Assembly: GCA_036417435.1 (NCBI GenBank)
Contig: CM070903.1
Location: forward strand, 94,571,001 to 94,635,000
Length of the DNA stretch: 64,000 bases
Direction: 5' to 3'
Origin: Inia geoffrensis
Taxonomy: Eukaryota; Chordata; Mammalia; Artiodactyla; Iniidae
Shown here: in pieces, positions 1 to 9,818 of the stretch
Layout: each line of letters begins with the position of its first letter
Position numbering within the stretch: the first letter of the stretch is position 1
Notes under the pieces: model-generated
What the model saw: the letters and a program-made list of their open reading frames with translations, nothing else
What the model was told of the DNA's origin: nothing
Databases searched by the model: none
Translations under genes and position numbers: made by a program

Positions 1-2
1 TT

Positions 3-207
3 GGGCTTCCCTGGTGGTGCAGTGGTTGGGAGTCCACCTGCCAATGCAGGGGACACGGGTTCGTGCCCTGGTCCAGGAAGATCCCACATGCCGAGGAGTG
101 GCTGGGCCTGTGAGCCATGGCCGCTGAGCCTGCGCGTCCGGAGCCTGTGCTCCACAACGGGAGAGGCCACAACAGTGAGAGGCCCACGTACCACACACAC
201 AAAAAAA
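3..207 (+). mobile_element. CHR-type tRNA-Glu SINE, short form
   Basis: A SINE with the cetacean CHR head 'gggcttccctggtgg' followed by pol III A-box and B-box-like motifs, ending in a CA/A-rich tail at 190-207. It carries the short-form body. It directly abuts an L1 3' fragment, so it may have landed in that L1; the window edge hides the left target-site duplication. Confidence 0.9.
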
Positions 208-635
208 GTAAACAGGCACCTCAGTGTTCATTGCAGCACTATTTACAATAGCCAGGACACGGAAGCAACCTAAATGTCCACTGACACATGAATGGATAAA
301 GATGTGGTACATACACACAATGGAACATTACTCAGCCATAAAAAAGAATGAAATAATGCCATTTGCAGGAAGATAGATGGACCTAGATATTATCATATTA
401 AGGGAAGTAATACAGAGAAAGATAAATATCATATACACACTACTATATATAAAATACATAACAACAAAGACCTACTGTATAGCACAGGGAACTATACTCA
501 ATATTTTGTAATAACCTATATGGGAAAAGAATCTGAAAAAGAATATATATACATATGTATAACTGAATCACTTTGCTGTGCACCTGAAACTAATACAACA
601 TTGTAAATCAACCATATTTCAATTTAAAAAAATAA
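208..635 (+). mobile_element. L1 3' fragment (end of ORF2 and 3'UTR)
   Basis: The segment matches the extreme 3' end of L1 ORF2: the 'gcagcactatttacaatagcc' neighbourhood, then the 'tggataaagatgtggtacat' and 'ttactcagccat' stretches. A 3'UTR follows with 'acctgaaactaatacaac', and the end is A-rich. No open frame survives. It is 5' truncated, or continues upstream of the window beyond the SINE. Confidence 0.88.
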
Positions 636-2399
636 TTAATTAAGAAAAGAATATGAAGTGAGCAAATCTGGATTTTTAAAATATCCCTCTGGTTGCAAAG
701 GGAGACTGAATTGGAGAAATTCAAGACAGGAGGGAGGTCAGCATTTAGGAAGCAATGGCCCTAGATACAGAAAAGTAGCTAAATGTGAGTAGGTAAATGT
801 GAAACGACTGAAGTTGAAATCCCATTTATGTATAAAAATCACTTATTCTCTTGGTATCTATAAAACTTAACTAATGACATTTCCTCAACTATTTGTCCTA
901 GAAGGTTTTTGTGAAGCGCAAGCCAAATGACGTATATAAAATAACTTAGCAACTATAAAAAATATACACTTTTCTTGTAACAGTAACACTTTTCATTATT
1001 ATGGTCAGGTAAGTTAAAATTACTAAGCACAGTAGCCTTGATAAAATTATATTTTGAATAACATTCAAAGAGGCAAATGAACATTTGCAAACCCTACTTT
1101 ATCTCTTCTCTCCTAGATCTGGAGGCTCGTGATTTGCTCCAGGAGAGCCTCCTGGTAGTTTGGGGGTCTTGCATCAGCTGATTCTAGATTACTAGCCCCC
1201 TTGTAGCCTCCCTATACTTACTTTGGAACTGGAAAAGTGACAGGCAAATGATTATCTTAAAACATACTCCAGAATTGCTAGGGAGAAAACTGCCTTTGTG
1301 TAGGTTAGAGAAAACAAAAATACTTAACTGCCTGGTATAGAAGATCTCAAGGGTGTTCCAAAGACTTCAGATCAAAGGATGGAATGTCTTTTTGGGGACA
1401 AGGAAGGATTATTTTTCCCCTTCAGAGAGATAAGGGAAAAGGAGAATGAGGAGGAAATGGGGACAGTGAAAAAAGGAACCTGGGAAGAACAAAAGTGCCA
1501 CACGGGGAGGGAGCCAGGAGCCACAGAGCCAGGAGCCTTCAGGGAGGGAGTCCTGAGACCACAGGACTACAGAAAAGAGATGTCTGATTTCAAACTTAAA
1601 TGTGTTTACTGCCTGCAGAGACCACTTCGGCCTTCCGCATTACTCAGTTCTTCAGCACTTCAGGAAACTATTATATCATATCAATTTCATGAATGATTTG
1701 TAAGAAGTGGGTGTTGTAGATAATTGTTTTAGTTGCAGGTGGAAATTGGCAAGGGAGTTGCATTTTGTGAGAAATTAGCACGTGGAAGCAGGAGGTTGGG
1801 TAATAGAGGAGATCATGAAATTATGAACAAATCTGCAAATCTGAAGAAAGCTTGGGAGATCCCTAGATTTATGTTGGCCATGGAGTTGAGTTGAGGTCTT
1901 TTAGGTAATATACAGAACTCCAAGGAACAGAGGGCCACTCAGCTGACTGTCAGTTGCAGGATCATCACGAATTATCAGGAAGCGTTGTTTCAGGCAACGA
2001 AGTCTACAGCTAAGAAGGTTTGAAACCACCTATTGATGCCAAGGGTTTAGAGATAACTAGCTAGTAATACTACTAAATTATGCACGTATATTCTTCATAC
2101 TTTGTTAGTAGTAGAACAACCTACTAAATGTCCAGATAAACTTAAAGTTTCCTGTACACCCATGCTCTGCTTTTGAAAATTATCCATTTAATCTCCTTCT
2201 TGATATATATAAGTATAAAATAGAAATATACAGAGTACCTTTCATATGATCATTTCAAAATTACAAATATGAAGCAACATTCATATGACTTCTGGGAAGA
2301 AGATATTAGTTTATTCATTATATTGGTGGAGCAGTGAAATGTATACAATATTAATAGCTAATGTGATGTTCTAAGAAGTAGTAAACTTCAAAGTCCTTT
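636..2399. other. Intergenic DNA, nothing recognised
   Basis: AT-rich sequence with no recognisable gene or transposon. The only long open frame (1379-1696, + strand) has no recognisable domain and no intron or promoter context, so I do not call it a gene. Confidence 0.5.
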
Positions 2400-2505
2400 C
2401 TTGCACACTGTCTATGACTAGATAGCTCTGGGACCTTTAATAAGCTAATTCACTTCTCTGAGTCTATGTTTTCTCATCTGTAAGATGAATTATTGAATGT
2501 AATAA
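2400..2505 (+). repeat. MIR fragment (probable)
   Basis: A diverged stretch containing 'tctgggacctttaataagc', 'cacttctctgag' and 'ttctcatctgtaagatgaa', in the same order as the MIR core. Both ends are vague. Confidence 0.55.
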
Positions 2506-3034
2506 TTTTTAAATATCACAATTCTAAAATATTGTTTATTTTATGAATTGCAATGGAAAGGCCAGAAATATGCTATGTACTTAGACTGTTGCCTTAGTGA
2601 CAGAAATTTCTATCAGCATCACAAATGCATAGTAATGTATTTAGATGGAATTATTTATTAATCCATATAACTCTAAAGATCATAAAATAAGAGAGTTGTA
2701 AGGGATTTCTGAGTATTCCACCAAACCTCTAGTTTGGTACAATATGATCAATATATCCCCAAAATGGTCTCACTTCTCGAACATCTCCCATGAGAGAGAA
2801 TTTTTTAATATATGACATCTATGCGCCAATTTGCTGGCATCAGGTTCTATGACTTGTTTGTGACATTTATTTTGGTGTCAGGTGCAGATGATGATAACTC
2901 TTAGGGACTTTACTTTAAAGACAATGAAAGGCCTCTCTCCTTCTCCTTGCCCTGTGAAAAAAGATCCCCAAAAAGGTTGTTTTCTCTTTTTTCTACAATT
3001 TAACATCTACCCAGTTATTTCTCTTTTATTTCAG

Positions 3035-3038
<4 letters not shown>
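2506..3038. other. Intergenic DNA, nothing recognised
   Basis: AT-rich DNA with no gene or repeat that I can support. Confidence 0.45.

Positions 3039-3082
<44 letters not shown>
3039..3082 (+). repeat. (AC)22 microsatellite
   Basis: Twenty-two uninterrupted AC units. Length and purity make it likely to be polymorphic. Confidence 0.98.
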
Positions 3083-3084
<2 letters not shown>

Positions 3085-3764
3085 CAGATTCTTTCCAGCA
3101 GATAGAAAATACTGTGCACCTGTAAGTAGGTCGGTAAGGCCATATAATCTAATGTGGAAGGAGCTGGCTTCTATCCATTTGTGCATAACAATGCATGGGC
3201 AGTCAGAGCTGGATTCATGCTTTTTATTTTTGTTACTTTTGATGCAGTAGCACATAGAAAACAGATATAAGCATTGCAGTTTTAAGATGAAAAGAATCCT
3301 TGAAACATCATATGCATTTGTCTTAAGGAAGATTTGTAAATAGCATGCTCTTATCTTTACATAAATGGTACTATTTTGAAATGCCAAGCAACCCTTTTAG
3401 AAGTACAGTTTTGCAGCCTTTATTTCTGAAAATATTTCAATGACTGTAATAAATAAAAGGCTTGAAGCTCAATGCTCTCTTTTTCCTTCTGTTTTTCACG
3501 AACAGAAAAATGTTGAAAGCAGACTCATCGTTCAATATGACAGAGATGCCAAATGAGTGAAGAAGAAGTTATGGAGAAGAAACAGTAGAGTCTGGGCAAC
3601 TTGCCTAAAGGGACACTTGGGTTAATCATATTGGAATTGAAAATGTGAATAATTTTCGCTTCATTTTCCCCCTGGATTCTAACAACAAAGACAGTCTTTG
3701 AACTGGTTACTTGTTTCTTGTTCTTTTATCAAAGCAGAAAGAGGCAACAAGAGAACAGGTTTCG
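3083..3764. other. Intergenic DNA, nothing recognised
   Basis: No gene or repeat that I can support. A pyrimidine tract ending in 'ag' near 3505 resembles a splice acceptor, but the sequence after it carries no sustained reading frame. Confidence 0.45.
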
Positions 3765-3940
3765 AGTCAGAAAGCCCAGAGCTTGAATCTAATCACCCCT
3801 ACTTACTTATATGATTCTTGTGAATATTCTTAATCAGTTTAATTTCAGTTTTCTCAGCTGGAAATTGGTATGAAAATAATAATTACCTTATGATGGTATT
3901 ATGAGAATTAAAAAGAAAATTACCTGTAAATAGTATACTA
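3765..3940 (+). repeat. MIR SINE
   Basis: Follows the MIR order: 'gagtcagaaagcccagagc', a degraded 'acttacttatatgattcttg' block, 'tcagttttctcagctgg', then 'aaaataataattacctta' and a 'gagaattaaa' end. Heavily diverged, as expected for an ancient mammalian SINE. Confidence 0.78.
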
Positions 3941-4334
3941 TTTACTTTGTACCAAGACATCCCTTATTAAGTTATATCCGTTATTGTTATTTGGGTATAT
4001 TGAATACATATACTGAATTTGAGTGTATATCCTGAGAAACCACTAAATAAAAAGAGACTGGCTTTTTAACTTTTAAATTTATAAAACTTCCCCTCTGTTT
4101 TAAATAATATGCATGAACAAATAGCCAAAATGACTATATATTCAAAATTACGTATTGGAATAAAATGTGTAAATTGAGACACTTATGTATTTTCAGAACT
4201 ATGAAGTGGTAGAATGATTGAGTTTATCATATGTTACAGTCTTTGGATGCTTAGAGAAGAAAATGAGGCCAAAAAATTTAGTTCAGTTTATTTCTGAGAA
4301 TAACTTTTCTGAAGTGGCTAAAATGAAAATCATG
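3941..4334. other. Intergenic DNA, nothing recognised
   Basis: AT-rich DNA without a recognisable gene or repeat. Confidence 0.45.
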
Positions 4335-4534
4335 TTAGTAACTTATGCTGGATATCCTCTATTTGCCCTCTATTGATCCTCTCTCTGACCTTCTCCACCC
4401 TGCTGTAATTGCATAAGACCAACCTTGACTGTCTATATTAACTGGCTCGTTTGCCCACTGACTTTGGCTTGAGTTCAGCCAGTGGAAAGCACAAGCAGGA
4501 GATCAAAAAGCAGCAGGAGAAATTATACTTCTGG
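4335..4534 (+). repeat. Unassigned interspersed-repeat-like segment
   Basis: Pyrimidine-rich DNA followed by 'gttcagccagtggaaagcac' and 'aagcaggagatca'. This wording looks like a dispersed mammalian repeat, but I cannot name the family. The ancient L1 of nest A begins right after it. Confidence 0.35.
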
Positions 4535-5035
4535 CCAAGATGAAGTAAAAGAAATCATACTTAACTCCCTCTTGAAAAAACTAATGAATTATACAAATAC
4601 ATTAAAAATGCAATATCAATTATTGGATATCAGGTGGTATAGGACAGTGATCCCTGAGAGAGAAAAAACAAGTTGAAATCTGAAATTTCCCAGTTTACTG
4701 CCAAGAGAGTTTCCAGCTTGCAGTGCAAGAAGTGGAGATCTTTCTGTGTTGAGGTGATGGAAGTGGGAAACAAGGAAGGCCAAGGCACCTAGAGAAGACA
4801 GCTGCACAGAGAGAGTTTGTTCTAGGTATCTACAGAGGGGTCCTGTGGAGTCTTTAGCTTAGTTAGTATTGATCAGCATGTGTGCTGTGAGAAAACTGTC
4901 TTAAGGCTTGGGGTGAAAAGCAACAGAAAGAAACAGGCAGAACAACCTTTAGTGTTAACAAAGATCAGGGGTAGTTTATGTTCCCATCAGACAGTAAAAA
5001 GCCTCAGACTTCATGGGATACTGGGTAAAGTACTC
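4535..5035 (+). mobile_element. Ancient L1, 5'UTR segment (nest A host, part 1)
   Basis: Opens near 'ggccaagatgaag', reminiscent of an L1 5' end. It continues with text such as 'gtgatccctgagagagaaaa' that recurs at 39490-39520 in another old L1. It stops at the target-site duplication of the full-length L1 and resumes at 12763. It is old by divergence, and its small open frames (4482-4676, 4880-5188) are not genes. Confidence 0.7.
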
Positions 5036-5049
5036 AAAATGGTATCTGT
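5036..5049 (+). repeat. Left target-site duplication of full-length L1
   Basis: Fourteen bases, 'aaaatggtatctgt', repeated exactly at 12749-12762. The junction 'ctc/aaaatg' equals TTTT/GA on the nicked strand, close to the L1 endonuclease consensus TTTT/AA. Confidence 0.95.
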
Positions 5050-5060
5050 GGAGGTTTTGA

Positions 5061-5070
5061 AAGATGGCGG
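5061..5070 (+). promoter_or_regulatory. YY1-like motif at L1 5' end
   Basis: 'aagatggcgg' lies 11 bases inside the element. YY1 sites of this form near the L1 5' end are known in human L1 to position the transcription start. Sequence match only; binding is inferred. Confidence 0.7.
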
Positions 5071-5715
5071 AAGAGTAAGACGCGGAGATCACCTTCCTTC
5101 CCACAGATACACCAGAAATACATCTACACGTGGAACAACTCTTACAGAACACCTACTGAAGGCTGGCAAAAGACCTCAGACCTCCTAAAAGGCAAGAAAC
5201 TCCCCACGTACCTGGGTAGGGCAAAAGAAAAAAAGAAAAAACAGAGACAAAAGAATAGGGACGGGACCTGCACCAGCGAGAGGGAGCTGTGAAGGAGCAA
5301 AAGTCTCCACACACTAGGAAGCCCCTTCACGGGCAGAGACTGCGGGAGGCGGAGGAGGGAGCTTCGGAGCCGCAGAGGAGAGCACAGCAACAGGGGTGCG
5401 GAGGGGAAAGCGGAGACACTCCCGCATAGAGGATCGGTGCCGACCGGCACTCACCAGCCCGAGAGGCTTGTCGGCTCACCCGCCGGGGCGGGCGGGGCTG
5501 CGAGCTAAAGCTCGGGTTTCGGTTGCAGACGGAGCACAGGGAAAGGACTGGGGTTGGAGGCTTGAACATAGCCTGAAGTGGGTAGTGCACCACAGCTAGT
5601 CGGGAGGGAGTCCGGGGAAAAGTCTGCACCTGCCGAAGAGGCAAGAGACTTTTCCTTCCCGCTTTGATTCCTGATGCGCGAGGAGAGGGGTTTAAGAGCT
5701 CTGCTTTAACGAACT

Positions 5716-5890
5716 CCAGAGACCAGCGCGAGCCGCGGCTGAAAGCACAGCCCCCAGAGACCGGCGCGAGCCGCGGCTAAAAACGCGGATCCCAGAGACA
5801 GGCGCGAGCCGCGGCTAAAAACGCGGATCCCAGAGACAGGCGCGAGCCGCGGCTAAAAGCGCGGACCCCAGAGACGGGCGGGAGACGCTA
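5716..5890 (+). repeat. 38-bp tandem repeat in L1 5'UTR (4 units plus a partial)
   Basis: The anchor 'ccagaga' recurs at 5716, 5754, 5792, 5830 and 5868, a strict 38-base period. Each of the first four units contains 'gcgcgagccgcggct', and the fifth is partial and diverged. Units 2-4 are nearly identical. The array is rich in CpG and SacII-like cores, so it adds GC-rich modules to the promoter region, loosely comparable to mouse L1 monomers. Confidence 0.95.
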
Positions 5891-6352
5891 AGGCTGCTGC
5901 TGCCACCACCAAGGGGCCTGTGTACGAGCACAGGTCACTATCCACACCCCTCTTCCGGGGAGCCTGCGCAGCCCGCCACTGCCAGGTTCCCGGGATCCAG
6001 TGACATCTGTCCAGGGAGAACACACGGCGGGCCTCAGGCTGGTGCAGCGTCACGCCGGCCTCTGCCCCCGCAGGCCCGCCCCGCACGCCGTGCCCCTCTC
6101 TCCCCTCGGCCTGTGTGCGCCAAAGCCCCCGGATCAGAGGCTCCTTTAACCCTGTCCTGTCTGAGTGAAAAACAGACGCCCTCCAGCGACCTACACGCAG
6201 AGGCAGGGCCAAATCCAAAGCTGAGCCCCTGGGAACTGTGAGAACAAAGAAGTGAAAGGGAAATCTCTCCCAGCAGCCTCAGAAGCCGCGGATTAAAGCT
6301 CCACAATCAGCTTGATGTACCCTGCTTCTGTGGAATACATGAATAGACAGTG

Positions 6353-6890
6353 ACTCATCCCAAATTGAGGTGGTAGACTTCGTATGCAAGATCTATGATC
6401 TTTTCCCCTTTTTCCTCTTTTTGTGAAAGTGTATGTGTACGCTTCTCTTTGAGATCTTGTCTGTATAGCTTTGCTTCCACCATTCGTCCTAGGGTTCTAT
6501 CCGTTCATTGTTTTTTTTTGTTTTTTTTTTCCTTTTTTCTCTATAAGAAAAAATTTTTTTTCTTAATAATTAATTTTAATAATTCTATTATACTTTACCT
6601 TCCCTCTTTCTTTCTTTCCTTCCCCCCTTTCTACAACGAATCATCCCAAGTGGAGGAGGTGGTCTTTGAAAGCAAGATTTATGATTTTTTCCCCTTTACC
6701 TCTTTTCGTGAGGGTGTATGTGTAAGCTTCAGTGTAGGATTTTGTCTGTATAGCGTGGCTTTCAACATTTGTCCTAAGGTTATATCTGTCCTTTTTCTTT
6801 TTTTTTTTTTTTTCTTTTTTCCCCTAAATAAGTATGTTTTAATTCAATAACTTTATTATACTTTACTTCATTCTATTTTACTGAATCTAC
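6353..6890 (+). repeat. 286-bp tandem duplication within L1 5'UTR
   Basis: Two diverged copies sit head to tail, copy A about 6353-6638 and copy B from about 6639. Matching landmarks are 'tcatcccaa', 'gcaagatctatgat' versus 'gcaagatttatgat', and 'ttgtctgtatagc', all offset by 286 bases. Both copies end in T-runs and 'attatactttac'. The 151-aa open frame spanning them is F/S/L-rich pyrimidine translation, not a protein. Confidence 0.88.
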
Positions 6891-6894
6891 TTTC

Positions 6895-7078
6895 TGTCCT
6901 TTTTCCTTCCTTCCTTCCTTCCTCCCTCCACCTTTCTTTCCTTCTGGCCTTCTTTCCTTCTTCTTTCTTTCTTCCTTCCTTCCCTCCCTCCTTCCTCCCT
7001 TCCTTCCTTCCTTCCCTCCTTTCCTTCTTTCTTTCTATCTTCCTATTTCTACTAATTCTCTCTACTTTCTCTCCCTTT
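6895..7078 (+). repeat. Polypyrimidine (CTTC/CCTT) tract in L1 5'UTR
   Basis: About 180 bases almost entirely C and T, with many 'ccttcctt' and 'tttctttc' units. It may form H-DNA or bind polypyrimidine-tract proteins in the RNA (inference). Confidence 0.9.
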
Positions 7079-7592
7079 TAATCTGAGCTGTGTGGATGAA
7101 AGGTTCTTGCTGCTCCTGCCAGGAATCAGGACTCTGCCTCTGAGGGGGGAGAGCCAACTTCAGGACACTGGTCCACAAGAGATTTCCCAGCACCACATAA
7201 TATCAAATGGCGAAAATCTCCCAGGGATCTCCACCTTAACACCAGCACCCAGCTTCACTCAACGGCCAGCAAGCTACACTGCGGGACAACCTATGCCAAA
7301 CAACTAGCAAAACAGAAACACAACCCCACCCATTAACAGAGAGGCTGCCTAAAATCATAACAAGTCCAGAGACACCCCAAAACACACCACCAGACGTGGA
7401 CCTGCCCACCAGAGAGACAAGATCCAGCCTCATCCACCAGAACACAAGCACTAGTCCCCTCCACCAGGAAGCATACACAACCCACTAGACCAACCTTAGC
7501 CACTGGAGACAGACATCAAAAACAACGGGAACTACGAACCTGCAGCCTGCAAAAAAAAAAAAGGAGACCCCAAACACAGTAAGATAAGCAAA

Positions 7593-8288
7593 ATGAGAAG
7601 ACAGAAAAACACACAGCAGATGAAGGAGCAAGATAAAAATGCACCAGACCTAACAAATGAAGAGGTAATAGGCAGTCTACCTGAAAAAGAATTCAGAATA
7701 ATGATAGTAAAGATGATCCAGAATCTCGGAAATAGAATGGAGGCAGGGATGGAGAAGATGCAAGAAATGTTTAACAAAGATCTAGAAGAACTAAAGAACA
7801 AACAAACAGAGATGAACAACACAATAACTGAAATGAAAAATACACTAGATGGGATCAATAGCAGAATAACTGAGGCAGAAGAACGGATAAGTGACCTGGA
7901 AGATAAAATAGTGGAAATAACTACTGCAGAGCAGAATAAAGAAAAAAGAATGAAAAGAACTGAGGACAGTCTCAGAGACCTCTGGGACAACATTAAACGC
8001 ACCAACATTCGAATTATAGGGGTTCCAGAGGATGAAGAGAAAAAGAAAGGGACGGAGAAAATATTTGAAGAGATTATAGTTGAAAACTTCCCTAATATGG
8101 GAAAGGAAATAGTTAACCAAGTCCAGGAAGCAGAGAGAATCCCATACAGGATAAACCCAAGGAGAAATACACCAAGACACATATTAATCAAACTCTCAAA
8201 AATTAAATACAAAGAAAGCATATTAAAAGCAGCAAGGGAAAAAAAAACAAATAACACACAAGGGAATCCCCATAAGGCTAACAGCTGA
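7593..8288 (+). CDS. ORF1: L1 ORF1p, frameshifted after residue ~217
   Basis: ORF1p is the trimeric RNA-binding chaperone that packages L1 RNA in cytoplasmic ribonucleoprotein. The open frame gives 231 residues. It has a basic N-terminus, a heptad-rich coiled coil at about 40-135, an RRM starting with 'TNIRIIGVPE' at 138-147, and the start of the C-terminal domain ('TPRHILIKLSK', 193-203). A run of nine A's at 8239-8247 shifts the frame, so the last residues and the stop at 8286-8288 are aberrant. The expected C-terminal domain codons continue in another frame to a TAG at 8497-8499, for a total near 301 residues. The start was chosen as the first ATG after the leader, in frame with the coiled coil. 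The missing C-terminal domain should abolish nucleic-acid binding unless the frame is recovered. Confidence 0.92.
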   Translation: MRRQKNTQQMKEQDKNAPDLTNEEVIGSLPEKEFRIMIVKMIQNLGNRMEAGMEKMQEMFNKDLEELKNKQTEMNNTITEMKNTLDGINSRITEAEERISDLEDKIVEITTAEQNKEKRMKRTEDSLRDLWDNIKRTNIRIIGVPEDEEKKKGTEKIFEEIIVENFPNMGKEIVNQVQEAERIPYRINPRRNTPRHILIKLSKIKYKESILKAAREKKTNNTQGNPHKANS

Positions 8289-8557
8289 TCTCTCAGCAGA
8301 AACTCTGCAAGCCAGAAGGGAGTGGCAGGACATACTGAAAGTGATGAAGGAGAAAAGCCTGCAACCACGATTACTCTACCCAGCAAAGATCTCATTCAGA
8401 TTTGATGGAGAAATTAAAACCTTTACAGACAAGCAAAAGCTGAGAGAGTTCAGCACCACCAAACCAGCTTTACAACAACTGCTGAAGGAACTTCTCTAGA
8501 CAAGAAACACAAGAGAAGGAAAGGACATATAACAACGAACCCAAAACAATTTAGAAA

Positions 8558-9817
8558 ATGGGAATAGGAACATGCATATCGATAATTACCTTAAATGTAA
8601 ATGGACTAAATGCTCCCACCAAAAGACACAGATTGGCTGAATGGATACAAAAACAAGACCCATATATATGCTGTCTACAAGAGACCCACTTCAGACCTAG
8701 AGACACATACAGACTGAAAGTAAGGGGATGGAAAAAGATATTCCATGCAAATGGAAATCAAAAGAAAGCTGGAGTAGCAATTCTCATATCAGATAAAATA
8801 GACTTTAAAATAAAGACCATTACAAGAGACAAAGAAGGACACTACATAATGATTAAGGGATCGATCCAAGAAGAAGATATAACAATTGTAAATATTTATG
8901 CACCTAACACAGGAGCACCTCAATACATAAGGCAAAAACTAACAGCCATAAAAGGAGAAATCGACAGTAATATATTCATAGTAGGGGACTTCAACACCCC
9001 ACTTTCACCAATGGACAGATCATCCAAAATGAAAATAAATAAGGAAACACAAGCTTTAAATGATACACTAAACAAGATGGACTTAATTGATATCTATAGG
9101 ACACTCCATCCAAAAACAACAGAATACACATTTTTCTCAAGTGCTCATGGAACATTCTCCAGGATAGATCATATCTTGGGTCACAAATCAAGCCTTGGTA
9201 AATTTAAGAAAATTGAGATTGTATCAAGTATCTTTTCCGACCACAACGCCATGAGACGAGATATCAATTACAGGAAAAGATCTGTAAAAAATACAAACAC
9301 ATGGAGGCTAAACAATACATTACTCAATAATGAAGTGATCACTGAAGAAATCAAAGAGGAAATTAAAAAATACCTAGAAACAAATGACAATGGAGACACA
9401 ATGACCCAAAACCTATGGGATGCTGCAAAAGCAGTTCTAAGAGGGAAGTTTATAGCAATACAAGCCCACCTTAAGAAGCAGGAAACGTCTCGAATAAACA
9501 ACCTAACCTTACACCTAAAGCAATTAGAGAAAGAAGAACAAAAAAACCCCAAATTTAGTAGAAGGAAAGAAATTATAAAAATCAGATCAGAAATAAACGA
9601 AAAAGAAATGAAGGAAACAATAGCAAAGATCAATAAAACTAAAAGTTGGTTCTTTGAGAAGATAAACAAAATAGATAAACCATTAGCCAGACTCATCAAG
9701 AAAAAAAGGGAGAAGACTCAAATCAATAGAATTAGAAATGAAAAAGGAGAAGTAACAACTGACTCTGCAGAAATAAAAATGATCATGAGAGATTACTACA
9801 AGCAACTCTGCCAATAA
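8558..9817 (+). CDS. ORF2: L1 ORF2p part 1: endonuclease domain and linker
   Basis: An APE-like endonuclease that nicks target DNA at TTTT/AA-like sites to prime reverse transcription. All catalytic positions I can check are present: N13 ('LNVNGLN'), E42 ('QETHF'), D144 and N146 ('VGDFN'), D204 and H205 ('RIDHIL'), D228 and H229 ('SDHN'). These sit one residue earlier than in human L1. The linker to the RT is intact up to 'DYYKQLCQ', then TAA at 9815-9817. The premature stop comes from an apparent 2-nt loss around 9806-9810. The remaining frame opens with an ATG one base after the stop. The ORF starts 58 nt after the ORF1 TAG, as expected for bicistronic L1 RNA. Confidence 0.94.
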   Translation: MGIGTCISIITLNVNGLNAPTKRHRLAEWIQKQDPYICCLQETHFRPRDTYRLKVRGWKKIFHANGNQKKAGVAILISDKIDFKIKTITRDKEGHYIMIKGSIQEEDITIVNIYAPNTGAPQYIRQKLTAIKGEIDSNIFIVGDFNTPLSPMDRSSKMKINKETQALNDTLNKMDLIDIYRTLHPKTTEYTFFSSAHGTFSRIDHILGHKSSLGKFKKIEIVSSIFSDHNAMRRDINYRKRSVKNTNTWRLNNTLLNNEVITEEIKEEIKKYLETNDNGDTMTQNLWDAAKAVLRGKFIAIQAHLKKQETSRINNLTLHLKQLEKEEQKNPKFSRRKEIIKIRSEINEKEMKETIAKINKTKSWFFEKINKIDKPLARLIKKKREKTQINRIRNEKGEVTTDSAEIKMIMRDYYKQLCQ

Positions 9818-9818
9818 A

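Larger units (their letters stand above)
5050..7592 (+). promoter_or_regulatory. L1 5'UTR / internal promoter region
   Basis: A 2.5-kb leader upstream of ORF1, much longer than the roughly 0.9-kb human L1 5'UTR. The first 1.3 kb is GC- and CpG-rich and includes a 38-bp tandem repeat (5716-5890). A T-rich 286-bp duplication and a polypyrimidine tract follow, then an A- and C-rich block leads into ORF1. Mammalian L1 5'UTRs hold an internal pol II promoter; that role is inferred here from position and from the YY1-like motif. Short open frames inside it (for example 5396-5599 and 7092-7307) have no recognisable domain. Confidence 0.85.

Noticed and set aside
1379..1696. 105-aa open frame, charged N-terminus
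   Set aside because: No domain, no splice or promoter context, and length compatible with chance.
3490..3560. Pyrimidine tract plus AG, considered as an exon boundary
   Set aside because: No sustained reading frame or matching donor site nearby.
5142..6306. Several minus-strand open frames in the GC-rich L1 5'UTR, considered as an ORF0-like antisense gene
   Set aside because: Primate ORF0 is an established antisense L1 frame, but none of these resembles it or has supporting signals visible here.
6395..6850. 151-aa plus-strand open frame in the L1 5'UTR
   Set aside because: It is a translation of T-rich duplicated leader. The phenylalanine-rich repeats follow the DNA duplication, with no protein feature.
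7532..8395. 287-aa minus-strand open frame opposite L1 ORF1
   Set aside because: Its L/F/S/I-rich composition is what the complement of a K/E-rich coiled-coil gene gives. It has no recognisable domain, and the plus strand has the conserved ORF1.
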